The notes: a model not told the origin generated them from the sequence alone. DNA of 49,052 nucleotides from Formosa algae (GCF_001439665.1 NZ_LMAK01000009.1:1-49052), one strand, 5' to 3'; numbered from the stretch's first letter, positions 27,006 to 36,322 are shown. Program-made: numbers and translations.

Positions 27006-27401
27006 ATGAAACGTTTACTTACATACGATTTTGGCTCCTTAAAACTATACGGAAATTATGTTTTAGCTGAGATAAATGAAGGCGCAACAATTACTGTTAA
27101 AGATAATGCGATTTTAGTTAATGTTGCCGAAAATTATTATGAAGGTAGACCTTTTGCGTATATCTCTTACAGAAAATATTCTTACGCAGTAGACCCTGCA
27201 GTTTATATAGAAGCTAGTAAAATAGAAAACTTAATCGGATTTGCTATTGTTACAAATATTCCTACTGCAATCAATAACACCAAGATTGAACGCTTATTTT
27301 CTAAAAAACTTCATAAGACTTTTGAGGTTATTTCTGAAGCTAAAATTTGGGCTAATTTTATCGTAAAGAAATATAAAAAAGCAAAAAAGCATGCCATCTA
27401 A
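27006..27401 (+). CDS. Small hypothetical protein, SpoIIAA/STAS-like
   Basis: 131 residues, soluble, no signal peptide. The pattern of a charged start, a central segment YYEGRPFAYISYR--SYAVDP and a later IENLIGFAIVTN block resembles the SpoIIAA-like (STAS/SEC14) small proteins common in Flavobacteriaceae. A Lys-rich tail ends the protein. Function is unknown. It has its own promoter box and stands alone between two terminator/promoter-bounded units. The family call is by pattern only and should be regarded as tentative. Confidence 0.7.
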   Translation: MKRLLTYDFGSLKLYGNYVLAEINEGATITVKDNAILVNVAENYYEGRPFAYISYRKYSYAVDPAVYIEASKIENLIGFAIVTNIPTAINNTKIERLFSKKLHKTFEVISEAKIWANFIVKKYKKAKKHAI

Positions 27402-27530
27402 CACCATTAAGATCTTCTAAAAAATTTATATATTTAGACTAAATCTATCTTCTGTATTTTATAATTATAATTTTTCAATTACTTCCTACAAATGGTTAAA
27501 TTCGCAGATATATTCGAATTCTAACTGCAT

Positions 27531-28298
27531 ATGGATGCTTCAAAAGAATTAATAAACGAAACCAACCTTCTTTTAGACATTGCTTCACTTTTAATGGTTT
27601 CAGGAGCAAACACAAATCGCGTAAACCTCAGCATTAAACGCTTCGCAGATAGTATTGGTTACAACGCTTCCTTTTTTATCAGTCAGAAAAGTTTAATTAT
27701 GACGTTATACAAAGAAGATTCGGCTGTGAGTTGTACGCGGGTTAAAAATATACCTGGACTAGCACTTAATTTTACTATAATTTCAGCAATTAGTAAAGCT
27801 AGTTGGAAGGCTCTTGCCAACAATTGGGACTACAATCAGATTTCTGAAGAAATAACTCGTATTAAACAGGTAAAGCGGTATCCGCAAATACTAGTTACCA
27901 TTGCGGTAAGTCTAGCAGGCGCAGGATTTTGTAATATTTTTAAAGGTGATTATTTAAATATGCTTGTCGCTTTTGTCAGTACGTTTATTGGTTTACTCGT
28001 TGTACAATGGTCGCATAGAAGAAACTATAATGTATATCTTAGAATTTTTATTGGGTCGTTAATTGCTTCGTCTCTTGCAGCTATAGGTGTTAAATTAAAC
28101 ATTGGAGAAAAACCAGCAACTGCCTTAGCAACCTCTGTATTATATTTGGTTCCTGGGGTGCCTCTAATCAATTCATTTACAGATTTTCTCGATAATAATA
28201 TTATAAACGGATTAGTTCGGTTTACTACCGGATCTATGATGGTACTTGCAATTGCGCTAGGTTTATTTATTTCAATGTTAATCTTTAATTTAATATAA
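27531..28298 (+). CDS. Threonine/serine exporter, N-terminal half (ThrE/DUF1212 type)
   Basis: 255 residues of a two-part exporter related to Corynebacterium ThrE. The N-terminal soluble part (1-110) holds the conserved MVSGANTNRVNLSIKRFA segment, and five or so membrane helices follow (about 120-255), including the LVPGVPLINSFTDFLDNN motif characteristic of the family. It is followed after 7 bases by the second half, so the transporter is encoded as two subunits rather than one chain. Probable role is proton-driven export of threonine or serine; substrate is by family only. ATG start. Confidence 0.92.
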   Translation: MDASKELINETNLLLDIASLLMVSGANTNRVNLSIKRFADSIGYNASFFISQKSLIMTLYKEDSAVSCTRVKNIPGLALNFTIISAISKASWKALANNWDYNQISEEITRIKQVKRYPQILVTIAVSLAGAGFCNIFKGDYLNMLVAFVSTFIGLLVVQWSHRRNYNVYLRIFIGSLIASSLAAIGVKLNIGEKPATALATSVLYLVPGVPLINSFTDFLDNNIINGLVRFTTGSMMVLAIALGLFISMLIFNLI

Positions 28299-28305
28299 AT
28301 TAATT

Positions 28306-28788
28306 ATGACCGACATACTATTAAAACTACTAGAAGTCTCTATTTGGTCTGGAATTGCAGCACTAGGATTTGGTATATTATTTAACATCCCTAAAACAAC
28401 AATTATTACCGTATTCGCATTAGGGTTTCTAGCAGGTATAATAAAGTTTACTTTAATTCATTTTGGAGTCAGTATTATTTTAGCCACTTTTTTAGGTGTG
28501 CTTCTTGTTGGGTGTTTGGGTATCCCAATAGCTCATAGAATTCATCATCCGCCAGTCGTGTTTTGCATTCCGCCATGTATTCCCATGATTCCAGGATATT
28601 TTGCTTACGAAACCATTTTAGCGATAATGAACTTTCTTATTCTAGAAGAAGACGCTTCAAAAAAAGCCGCTCTAATAATCGATATGGTTTCAAACGGCTT
28701 CACTATGGTTTTTATATTAATTTCTATTGCCATTGGAATTTCATTACCCTTAATACTATTACGGAAAAGCACAGTAAAAAAAGTGTAA
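28306..28788 (+). CDS. Threonine/serine exporter, C-terminal half (DUF3815 type)
   Basis: 160-residue polytopic membrane protein with about five helices and the conserved HHPPVVFCIPPCIPMIPG segment (residues 79-96), which mirrors the pore motif of the DUF1212 partner encoded 7 bases upstream. The two are expected to assemble into one exporter. A bidirectional terminator separates it from the convergent ExbB-like gene. Confidence 0.92.
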   Translation: MTDILLKLLEVSIWSGIAALGFGILFNIPKTTIITVFALGFLAGIIKFTLIHFGVSIILATFLGVLLVGCLGIPIAHRIHHPPVVFCIPPCIPMIPGYFAYETILAIMNFLILEEDASKKAALIIDMVSNGFTMVFILISIAIGISLPLILLRKSTVKKV

Positions 28789-28795
28789 TATCTAT

Positions 28796-28833
28796 AAAAA
28801 AAGATCTCAGTGCTAATATTGAGATCTTTTTTT
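28796..28833. terminator. Bidirectional terminator between the exporter and ExbB-like genes
   Basis: A run ending in AGATCTCA (28802-28809) pairs with TGAGATCT (28820-28827), flanked by A and T runs, so it can serve both convergent transcripts. Confidence 0.9.
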
Positions 28834-28855
28834 AGTTTGGACAAGAACAACAGTT

Positions 28856-29254
28856 TTAAAATTTATACATCCATTTATAAATTAAAATTCCTATTCTGGA
28901 GATTACAAAAGTTAAGGTTCCAAACAAGGTCGTTAAAAAAGACACTTTTAATCCGCCAGCTAACATTCCTGAAGAAATAGAATTCATACCTTCAATCGCA
29001 TCAAAGGCTGTTATTAATCCGATAATTGATCCTAAAAAACCTATAACAAGTCCTAATAAGCTAGACTCAGACACGAGGCTAATCATTTTTCTAGATTTTA
29101 TCTCATTCTTATGGACAAGGTAGAAACCACTAATTAAAAAGAATACAGAAAGTATAAAACAAATTAAGATTAAAGACATAAACGTCCCGCCTTCACTAAA
29201 ACGATTAGACAATTGTGTAAAAAATCCTTGTTGTTGAATCAATAAAATATGCAT
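28856..29254 (-). CDS. Orphan MotA/TolQ/ExbB-family proton channel protein
   Basis: 132 residues with three membrane helices (about 27-48, 65-85, 97-127). The family motif is spread over helices 2 and 3 (GLVIGFLGSIIGLITAFDA and GLKVSFLTTLFGT). It is shorter than classical ExbB/TolQ (about 220-240 residues) and lacks the large cytoplasmic loop. No ExbD/TolR or TonB gene is adjacent on either side, so its partner is unknown. A TAGTTTTG box lies about 30 bases upstream on the minus strand. Confidence 0.85.
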   Translation of the reverse strand: MHILLIQQQGFFTQLSNRFSEGGTFMSLILICFILSVFFLISGFYLVHKNEIKSRKMISLVSESSLLGLVIGFLGSIIGLITAFDAIEGMNSISSGMLAGGLKVSFLTTLFGTLTFVISRIGILIYKWMYKF

Positions 29255-29282
29255 AGTAAATAGTATTATTGTTAGTAGACTT

Positions 29283-29290
29283 CAAAACTA
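29283..29290 (-). promoter_or_regulatory. -7 box TAGTTTTG for the ExbB-like gene
   Basis: CAAAACTA on the plus strand, an exact TAnnTTTG match on the minus strand, 28 bases before the ATG at 29254. Confidence 0.5.
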
Positions 29291-29443
29291 CTTTCAAATA
29301 GCGCATCATTATATTTAATGCGACAGATTACCAATTTAAGTCTTTTTTTAACCGACCTGTTAAATCGGTTGCTAAATCTGTAATTCGTCTATAAAACACC
29401 TTAGCAGTTCAAAAATATAGTATTATTGTATAGCATTGAAATT

Positions 29444-30514
29444 ATGGTGACACCACATACTATTTTAAAACAGTTAGGCCGACTAGGTTTACATCTCCTT
29501 TTTTGGAGCGGTGTTTTACTGTTTTATACTTACTTTTTTGGATCTGGAAGTGATAATATGAGTTACGTTCTCTCCTTCTCCATCTTTTTAATGCCCATCA
29601 CCATTGCAACAACTTACGTTTTTATTTACAAACTCATACCTGATTATTTAATGCTGAAAAAATATGCATTATTTGGTTTGTATAGTCTGTATACCTTTAT
29701 CATTTCGTCTTACCTTATTATACTTTCCATTTTTTACGGGCTGATTTATTTATCGCATTTTGAATACAATAATATGGCGCCTGTAAGTCAGAATTTATTA
29801 TTTGTTATGATTGGTGTGTATTTGGTAACCACCATAGTGAGTGCTTTTAAATTATTAAAGTTGAATTTAAAACAGGTTGAAAACACGAGTAAATTAGAGC
29901 ATAAAATTCTTGAGACCCAACTGAAGTTAAAAGAACAAGAATTACAGTATTTAAAGATGCAGATTCATCCGCATTTTCTTTTTAACACCTTAAATACCAT
30001 GTATGGTTTTTCATTAAAAAAAGCAGATGAAACGCCCGAAATGATTTTAAAACTTTCTAATTTATTGGATTATTTACTCTATCAAATAGACAAACCTTTT
30101 GTATTGTTGAAAGATGAAATTAATCATATCGAAGACTATATTGCTCTTGAAACATTGCGATTTAACAACACCTTAAAAATAGATTTTAATACAGAAAACA
30201 GTTCTGAACATACTAAAGTTGCTCCCATGTTGTTTCTGCCATTTATAGAAAATAGCTTTAAACATGGCGTTTTAAAACAAGGACAATTAACTATTAAAAT
30301 TAATCTAGCTTTTAAAGACCATATTGTTTATTTTGATATTGAAAACTCAAGTGTACCAAACAGTAAAAGTCAAACTGGAATTGGATTAGAAAACATAAAA
30401 AAACGTTTAGACATTTTATATCCTAACGCCTATACACTGTCTATTTTAAATAATTCAGAGACTTTTAAAGTCCATTTAACTTTAAATACAAAAGAAGCCT
30501 TTGCAAACCAATAA
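29444..30514 (+). CDS. LytS-type sensor histidine kinase
   Basis: Four N-terminal membrane helices (about residues 10-140), a coiled-coil linker, then a His_kinase (PF06580-like) domain with HPHFLFNTLN containing the phospho-acceptor His, and an ATPase domain with N box FLPFIENSFKHG and G box TGIGLENIKKRL. I start at the ATG at 29444 (MVTPHTILK), 356 residues; the frame is open to a TTG 18 bases upstream. It overlaps the LytTR response regulator gene by 14 bases, forming a two-component pair. The stimulus is unknown; the membrane part has no named sensor domain. Confidence 0.93.
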   Translation: MVTPHTILKQLGRLGLHLLFWSGVLLFYTYFFGSGSDNMSYVLSFSIFLMPITIATTYVFIYKLIPDYLMLKKYALFGLYSLYTFIISSYLIILSIFYGLIYLSHFEYNNMAPVSQNLLFVMIGVYLVTTIVSAFKLLKLNLKQVENTSKLEHKILETQLKLKEQELQYLKMQIHPHFLFNTLNTMYGFSLKKADETPEMILKLSNLLDYLLYQIDKPFVLLKDEINHIEDYIALETLRFNNTLKIDFNTENSSEHTKVAPMLFLPFIENSFKHGVLKQGQLTIKINLAFKDHIVYFDIENSSVPNSKSQTGIGLENIKKRLDILYPNAYTLSILNNSETFKVHLTLNTKEAFANQ

Positions 30515-31217
30515 AAACATATCGTGTCTAATTGTAGACGATGAATTAATTGCAAGAGAGGTTATTGCGACACACTTATCTAAAATTAATAATATTACAG
30601 TGGTTGCAAGCTGCGGTTCGGCCATAGAAGCATTTAACCAAATAAGTAATCACGATATAGATTTAGTGTTTTTAGATATTAACATGCCCGAAATGTCTGG
30701 TATTTCTTTTGCTAAATCCATAAACCCAAGCATAAAAATAATTTTCACAACCGCCTATCGCGATTATGCTGTTGAAGGATTTGAACTTCAAGCCGTAGAC
30801 TATTTACTAAAACCCATCCCTTTTGAACGTCTTTTAAAAGCTGTAAATAATTATTTTGAAGTTTATACCGATTCGCATCATGATACCCTAACAACTTCAG
30901 AAATTTCAGACTTCATGTTTGTTCGTGCAGATCGTAAAATGATAAAAGTAGATTTTGAAGCTATTGTGTATATTGAAAGTTATAGCGACTATATAAAAAT
31001 TCATTTGCAAGATTCTACCATAGTAACTAGAGAAACCATTAGTGCTATAGAAGTCAAACTTCCTCCAAAACAATTTTTAAGAATTCACCGGTCTTATATC
31101 ATTTCTGTAAAAAACATCATCTCGTTTACTAATGAACACGTTACCATTTTAGATAAAGCGTTGCCTATTAGCAGAAGTTATAAAAAGGAGGTTTTAGAGA
31201 AATTAGAGCATTATTAA
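30501..31217 (+). CDS. LytTR-type response regulator
   Basis: 238 residues: receiver domain (about 8-125) with the acidic pair DD at 13-14, phospho-acceptor Asp59 in FLDINMPEMSG and a TTAYRDYAVEGF segment, then a LytTR DNA-binding domain (about 136-235) with RADRKMIKV, IVYIESYSDYIKI and FLRIHRSYIISV. It starts with TTG inside the end of the kinase gene (14-base overlap); no ATG is available before the receiver domain, so translation is probably coupled to the kinase. Target genes are unknown. A lrgA/lrgB-like pair, the classical target of LytSR in Firmicutes, lies 12 kb downstream. Confidence 0.94.
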   Translation: MQTNKNISCLIVDDELIAREVIATHLSKINNITVVASCGSAIEAFNQISNHDIDLVFLDINMPEMSGISFAKSINPSIKIIFTTAYRDYAVEGFELQAVDYLLKPIPFERLLKAVNNYFEVYTDSHHDTLTTSEISDFMFVRADRKMIKVDFEAIVYIESYSDYIKIHLQDSTIVTRETISAIEVKLPPKQFLRIHRSYIISVKNIISFTNEHVTILDKALPISRSYKKEVLEKLEHY

Positions 31218-31288
31218 AGTTTTCATCGCTCCATTATAAAGCTGCTTCACTCCTCACTGAATGACTCGTTATACTAGATATTAAAATA

Positions 31289-31323
31289 GAAAAGGCTTCC
31301 CAATACTATGGAAAGCCTTTTTA
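31289..31323. terminator. Bidirectional terminator between the response regulator and lpdA
   Basis: AAAAGGCTTCC (31290-31300) pairs with GGAAAGCCTTTTT (31310-31322) with one bulged base; T-rich flanks on both strands serve the convergent genes. Confidence 0.85.
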
Positions 31324-31343
31324 ATATATTTTAAAATACAGTC

Positions 31344-32744
31344 TTAAATATGTAAAGCTCGATCTCCAGTCGCTGCTAAAGCCGCTTCTTTAATCGCTTC
31401 TGTAAATGTTGGGTGTGCATGAGACATTCTAGACACGTCTTCTGCACTAGCACGGTATTCCATTGCTACAACTGCTTCTGCAATCATATCGGCAGCACGA
31501 GCACCAACCATATGTACACCTAAAATCTCATCTGTAGATTTATCTGCAAGAACTTTTACAAATCCATCTAAATCCATACTTGCTCTACTTCTACCTAAAG
31601 CACGCATAGGGAAAGATCCTACTTTATATTCTACTCCAGCTTCTTTTAATTGCTCTTCTGTTTTACCAACAGTTGCCACTTCTGGCCATGTGTAAACTAC
31701 ACCTGGGATTAAGTTATAATCGATATGTGGTTTTTGTCCAGCAATAGTTTCAGCTACAAATGTACCTTCTTCTTCTGCTTTATGAGCTAACATAGCACCT
31801 TTAACAACATCTCCAATAGCGTAAATGTTTGATGCACTTGTTTGTAAATGCTCGTTCACTTCAATTTGTCCGCGATCTGTAAGTTTCACTCCAGCAGCTT
31901 CTGCATTTAAACCATCTGTATATGGACGACGTCCCACAGACACTAAACAATAGTCTCCTTTAAATTCTACTTCTTCGCCTTTTTTATTATCAGCCTTTAC
32001 AATAACTTCATCGCCAACACGCTCTACAGATTTTACTTTGTGAGAGGCATTAATTTTGAATTTTTGTTTCTTTAAGACTTTGTTTAATTCTTTAGATAAA
32101 CCAGCATCCATCGTTGGGATAATGCGATCCATGAATTCTACCACAGAAACTTCTGCTCCTAAACGTTTGTAAACCTGACCTAATTCTAAACCAATAACAC
32201 CACCACCAATTACGATTAAGTGTTTTGGAACTTCTTTAAGCTTTAACGCTTCTGTAGACGTAATGATGCGTTCTTTATCGATATCGATAAATGGTAAACT
32301 AGACGGTTTACTTCCTGTAGCGATAATGGTATTTTTTGCTTCAATCTCGGTAGTTTCTTCTCCAGAGATAGTAATGTGTGTTGCATCTTTAAAAGCACCA
32401 ATCCCTTGATAAACATCAATGTTATTTTTCTTCATTAAGAAGTCAATACCACCAGTAGTTTGATCGACCACAGATTGCTTACGTGCAATCATTTTTTCTA
32501 GGTTCACTTTTACTTCACCAGGAATTTCAATCCCATGTGTTTCAAAATGCTTAATTGCATCATCGTAATGGTGAGATGAATCTAGTAAGGCTTTACTTGG
32601 AATACAACCTACATTTAAACAAGTTCCTCCAAGTGTTGAATATTTTTCTATAATTGCAGTTTTCATGCCTAGTTGTGCGCAACGAATCGCTGCTACATAT
32701 CCTCCAGGTCCTGATCCGATAATGGCTACATCGTATGAATTCAT
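31344..32744 (-). CDS. lpdA: Dihydrolipoyl dehydrogenase (E3)
   Basis: FAD-dependent E3 component that reoxidises lipoamide in the 2-oxoacid dehydrogenase complexes and the glycine cleavage system. 466 residues. FAD-binding GSGPGGYVAA at 10-19; redox disulphide Cys42 and Cys47 in GGTCLNVGCIPSK; NAD-binding GGGVIGLELGQVYKRLG; the second FAD motif with YAIGDVV; and the C-terminal HAHPTFTEA with the catalytic His-Glu pair. No E1 or E2 gene is adjacent. Two consensus -7 boxes lie about 35-50 bases upstream. Confidence 0.97.
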   Translation of the reverse strand: MNSYDVAIIGSGPGGYVAAIRCAQLGMKTAIIEKYSTLGGTCLNVGCIPSKALLDSSHHYDDAIKHFETHGIEIPGEVKVNLEKMIARKQSVVDQTTGGIDFLMKKNNIDVYQGIGAFKDATHITISGEETTEIEAKNTIIATGSKPSSLPFIDIDKERIITSTEALKLKEVPKHLIVIGGGVIGLELGQVYKRLGAEVSVVEFMDRIIPTMDAGLSKELNKVLKKQKFKINASHKVKSVERVGDEVIVKADNKKGEEVEFKGDYCLVSVGRRPYTDGLNAEAAGVKLTDRGQIEVNEHLQTSASNIYAIGDVVKGAMLAHKAEEEGTFVAETIAGQKPHIDYNLIPGVVYTWPEVATVGKTEEQLKEAGVEYKVGSFPMRALGRSRASMDLDGFVKVLADKSTDEILGVHMVGARAADMIAEAVVAMEYRASAEDVSRMSHAHPTFTEAIKEAALAATGDRALHI

Positions 32745-33104
32745 AAAGTTTTTTTTGATTCTTTTTTAAAATGGTTAACAAAAATACAAATTTAGAAGGC
32801 TTTAGTAAGTTAAGATCATTAAAATTTTAAGGTTTTTTTTCTTAAATGTTTAGCAAATATTTACTTCCGCATCATATCTAAGTATAATTTAATCAAACAT
32901 TGCATATCTTGTTTGTATAGGTAGTGTGTTTATACCTAAATTAAATGACTATCAAATCAATAGCATTAGGTTTAAGAAACTCCAATACTAGACCTATATT
33001 ATTATAGTTGTAGAAAATGAACGAAATTTAGCTTGAAAAAATTAAAATATGTTGAATGAAAAAAATATAGTAGTTTTACCTCATTATTTCTTTATAATAT
33101 ATTG
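32745..33104. other. Divergent intergenic region lpdA / small membrane protein
   Basis: 360 bases. The left part carries the lpdA promoter boxes at 32779-32794. The remainder is AT-rich with no open frame and no convincing plus-strand TAnnTTTG box near 33105. Confidence 0.5.
32779..32794 (-). promoter_or_regulatory. Twin -7 boxes upstream of lpdA
   Basis: On the minus strand TAAATTTG (32794-32787) is followed directly by TATTTTTG (32786-32779), both exact TAnnTTTG matches. The second has TTA 19 bases upstream in place of the -33 TTG. Confidence 0.55.
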
Positions 33105-33473
33105 ATGAAAAAAATTTTATTTTTAGTCTTACTAGGCTTAGCAATTATCGGTTCTGCATACATGGCATTTGTTTACTACGTACCTTATAGTACAGGAACA
33201 CGCGCTGGCGAACTTATAAAAATCAGTCAAAAAGGTATGCTTTTTAAAACTTGGGAAGGCGAAATTAGTCAAGGTATTAGTGGTGCACAAATATTTTCGT
33301 TTTCTATTATGGATGATGATAAAGAAGTAATTGAAAAACTAAACGAATTACAAGGTCAATACGTTAAATTAAAATACACCGAACGCTACAAAACCTTCTT
33401 TATATGGGGAGATAGCAAGTATTTTGTTACTGAAGTTGTACCTGAAAAATCACCTCACATAGACAAACGTTAA
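33105..33473 (+). CDS. Small membrane-anchored protein of unknown function
   Basis: 122 residues from the ATG at 33105 (an in-frame TTG lies directly before it). One N-terminal helix (residues 3-22) is followed by a beta-rich extracytoplasmic domain with GTRAGELIKISQKGMLFKTW, a GISGAQIFSF motif, and RYKTFFIWGDSKYF. I recall relatives in Flavobacteriaceae being labelled 6-phosphogluconate dehydrogenase, but the protein is far too short and has no NADP-binding motif, so that name would be wrong. Function unknown. Confidence 0.85.
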   Translation: MKKILFLVLLGLAIIGSAYMAFVYYVPYSTGTRAGELIKISQKGMLFKTWEGEISQGISGAQIFSFSIMDDDKEVIEKLNELQGQYVKLKYTERYKTFFIWGDSKYFVTEVVPEKSPHIDKR

Positions 33474-33563
33474 TCTAAATAACGTCTATTAAACCTACGC
33501 CATATAATTTAGGCTTTATCTTTTATTTTTCATAACTTTAAAACAATCAGATATTTAAAAGTT

Positions 33564-33959
33564 ATGGAAACGACTATTCAAAGATTACAACTTCATACAC
33601 AAAACGAAATTCTGGTATTAAACGAACCAGAACAATTCGCAGAGCTTACTAATAATCTAAATTGCTCTATTATTGGATCGCTCTTAAAAACCTCTAGCGT
33701 GTCTTGCGCTGTCTTGTTTGTAACGACAAAACAAGATTTATTTAATCAAATGATTACTCTTTTTCCAAAGCTTACAGACGATTCTATACTTTGGATTGCA
33801 TACCCTAAACAAACTTCCAAATCTTATATTTTAGAATTATACAATCATGAAGCTTGGGAAGAAATTAAAGATTATAGTTTACAACCCGTTCGTAAAATAG
33901 AACTCTTAGACCGTTGGAATGCACTGAGATTTAGAAAGATTGAATACCTAAAAAACTAA
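33564..33959 (+). CDS. Hypothetical protein, DUF3052-like
   Basis: 131 residues, soluble, no signal peptide. The central ILWIAYPK motif and the later W-x(n)-RPVR-like LQPVRKIE, followed by a terminal W-ALRFRK, resemble DUF3052 proteins. Its function is unknown. A TAACTTTA sequence at 33533-33540, one mismatch from the -7 consensus, lies 23 bases upstream. It is not clearly linked to its neighbours. Confidence 0.75.
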   Translation: METTIQRLQLHTQNEILVLNEPEQFAELTNNLNCSIIGSLLKTSSVSCAVLFVTTKQDLFNQMITLFPKLTDDSILWIAYPKQTSKSYILELYNHEAWEEIKDYSLQPVRKIELLDRWNALRFRKIEYLKN

Positions 33960-33969
33960 CATAATTATG

Positions 33970-33999
33970 TTGAAATAATAGTTTTGTAAGTTATCTTTA
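33970..33999 (+). promoter_or_regulatory. Promoter for the FUSC-family gene: TTG, 19 bases, TATCTTTA
   Basis: TTG (33970-33972) and TATCTTTA (33992-33999) have the exact 19-base spacing of Bacteroidota vegetative promoters; the last base of the -7 box deviates. The predicted leader before the ATG at 34016 is about 10 bases. Confidence 0.6.
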
Positions 34000-34015
34000 C
34001 TCATGAAATACGCAC

Positions 34016-36265
34016 ATGGTAAAGGACTATTTAAAATCAATCGAATTATTCTTTAAAGGATCTAATTTTTATAGAGGTCTCCTTTTAACGTTTTCTATCC
34101 TTATCCCATTATTATTATTTTACACTATTGGCATTTTTGCTTATGCACCTTCTGTAGCTATTGGTGTGTTTTTAAATGCACCAAGTGATATTCCTGGAAG
34201 TTTAAGACGTAAAATAAACGGTATTTTATTAAGCGTAATTATCACTACAATCACTACAGGGATTGTACTTTTCGCTAAGCCATTTTTACCCGTATTAATT
34301 ATACTGCTTACCATATTAACCTTATGTATTTCGTTAATATCTGCCTATGGTTTTAGAGGCTCTTTAATTGCGTTTTCTGGATTATTAGCTATAGTTATTG
34401 CATTGGGGGTAAAGAAAGAAACACCTTCAGAAATTTTGATTCATACTGCTTTAACAGCTTGTGGAGGATTGTGGTATTTACTATTTTCATTGTTTTCACA
34501 TTGGATAAATCCTAAAAAAGATGAAGATCAAGTTATTTCCCAAACCTTACTTTTAACAGGGCAATACCTTAAAATTAGAGCAAAACTAATCACTAAAAAA
34601 TCGAAACGAACAGAGCTCCAAAACAAATTATTTTCACTTCAAACTCAAATTAGTGAAAAGCATGAAACACTAAGAGAAATGTTGCTTACAGAACGTAAGC
34701 GTTCGGGACGATCTCATTTTGATGAAAAGCGATTACTTATTTTTATCTCTTTAGTCGATATTTTTGAATTGGCATTAGCAAACAATCTAGATTACACCAA
34801 AATAAACGCCCATTTTAGCGAGCGCAAACAGCATTTAAAACCTTTTAAGAATTTAAATTTTGTAATGGGAAATCATCTCATCATGCTTTCCGAATCGGTT
34901 ATAAAAGGTGGAAAAATTCCAACTAAAAACAAATTACTTAAAGCATTAAACAAGGCTTCTAAAGGCATTAAACATTATGTAGATGATGTACAGTTGCCAA
35001 AAGCCCGTGAAGGTGCTATGATGCTTCATAACTTATACGATTATCAGAAAAAATTGTTATACGAAATACGTTCTATAAGACGTGTTATGGCCAATGTAAA
35101 CAACGCATCTAATTTAAAATTGAAATCGGCAGAAGCGGCACAATTTATCACGCATCAAGAGTATTCGATTAATATTTTCTTTGAAAATATCAGTTTAAAA
35201 TCGCCTATTTTTAGACATACGCTGCGTTTAACAATTTCAATTTTAGTAGCTTTTTTATTGGGTCAGTTTTTTGAAATTAGAAATGCCTATTGGATTATTT
35301 TAACCGTAATCGTTATTATGCGTCCTAATTATGGTTTAACTAAAGAACGTACAAAAAACAGAATTTTAGGGACACTTATTGGTGCCATATTTGCTATTGC
35401 CATTATTATGCTAACGTCAAATCCGGCTGTTTACGCCGTTTTAGCAGCGGTATCTTTAATGTTTGGTTTTTCCCTAATCCAGCAAAACTACAGAGTGGGC
35501 GCTACGTTTATTACCACCTACATTATATTTGTGTATGCCTTACTAGACCCCAACGCCATGAGCGTTATTAAATTTAGAGTATTGGATACGCTAATTGGAG
35601 CGTTAATTTCGTTGTGTGCTACCTATTTTTTATGGCCTAATTGGGAGTATAAAAAATTAAACGATGTTATTGAATCGGTCATAAAAAACAACACCATTTA
35701 TTTGTTAGCAACAAAAAACCTGTATCACAGCAAAAACACAGATAACATTAATTATAAAGTTCCAAGAAAAGAAGCCTTTTTAGCAGTAGCCAATTTAAAT
35801 GCAGCCTTTCAGCGCATGACTCAAGATCCGAAATCTAAACAAATAGAGTTAGATTTAATTTACAATATCGTCACTTTAAATCATACGTTTTTAGCAGCCG
35901 TAGCTTCATTAGGGAGTTTTATTCAGCATCATGATACACGAGATGCATCAAAACAATTTGATGTCTTCATCAATCACATTAAAACAAATTTAGATTATAC
36001 TTTTGCTATTCTAACTAAACAAAACCCACCACTCTTAGATAAGAATTCTACCATTTCTGATGCCGAAGATCAATTGTTATACAACTTTCAAAAGCTATCA
36101 AAAAAACGAAATAAAGAAATTGAAAAAGGCATAACCACTATAGATAAATCTTTACTTAACGATTTACAAGAAGCGCATTTAATTTATAACCAACTCCTTT
36201 GGTTAAAAGGGCTCTCTGAAAATTTAAAAAAATCGACCGAAAAATATGTGACCATTTTTAATTAA
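34016..36265 (+). CDS. FUSC-family inner membrane protein (YccS/YhfK-like)
   Basis: 749 residues with the duplicated architecture of the fusaric acid resistance/aromatic acid exporter family: an N-terminal group of about six helices (residues 20-165), a long soluble helical region (about 170-395), a second helix group (about 400-545, with FFEIRNAYWIILTVIVIMRP and the conserved TKERTKNRILGTLIGA loop), and a C-terminal soluble helical domain (545-749). The family is thought to export hydrophobic or aromatic compounds, but no substrate is inferable here and no adaptor protein is adjacent. The helicase gene begins 88 bases downstream with its own promoter box. Confidence 0.9.
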   Translation: MVKDYLKSIELFFKGSNFYRGLLLTFSILIPLLLFYTIGIFAYAPSVAIGVFLNAPSDIPGSLRRKINGILLSVIITTITTGIVLFAKPFLPVLIILLTILTLCISLISAYGFRGSLIAFSGLLAIVIALGVKKETPSEILIHTALTACGGLWYLLFSLFSHWINPKKDEDQVISQTLLLTGQYLKIRAKLITKKSKRTELQNKLFSLQTQISEKHETLREMLLTERKRSGRSHFDEKRLLIFISLVDIFELALANNLDYTKINAHFSERKQHLKPFKNLNFVMGNHLIMLSESVIKGGKIPTKNKLLKALNKASKGIKHYVDDVQLPKAREGAMMLHNLYDYQKKLLYEIRSIRRVMANVNNASNLKLKSAEAAQFITHQEYSINIFFENISLKSPIFRHTLRLTISILVAFLLGQFFEIRNAYWIILTVIVIMRPNYGLTKERTKNRILGTLIGAIFAIAIIMLTSNPAVYAVLAAVSLMFGFSLIQQNYRVGATFITTYIIFVYALLDPNAMSVIKFRVLDTLIGALISLCATYFLWPNWEYKKLNDVIESVIKNNTIYLLATKNLYHSKNTDNINYKVPRKEAFLAVANLNAAFQRMTQDPKSKQIELDLIYNIVTLNHTFLAAVASLGSFIQHHDTRDASKQFDVFINHIKTNLDYTFAILTKQNPPLLDKNSTISDAEDQLLYNFQKLSKKRNKEIEKGITTIDKSLLNDLQEAHLIYNQLLWLKGLSENLKKSTEKYVTIFN

Positions 36266-36322
36266 ATGCGTACACTTTTCACGGAATTAGTACAAAGTCT
36301 CCATTTCTCATGGCTTTTACAC

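Noticed and set aside
29350-29370. AACCGA/TCGGTT hairpin as terminator or attenuator
   Set aside because: Only 6 bp; the T run is on the wrong side for the plus strand and the minus strand has an A run.
29426-29428. TTG as start of the LytS-type kinase
   Set aside because: An ATG 18 bases later gives a normal N-terminus and no conserved residues are lost.
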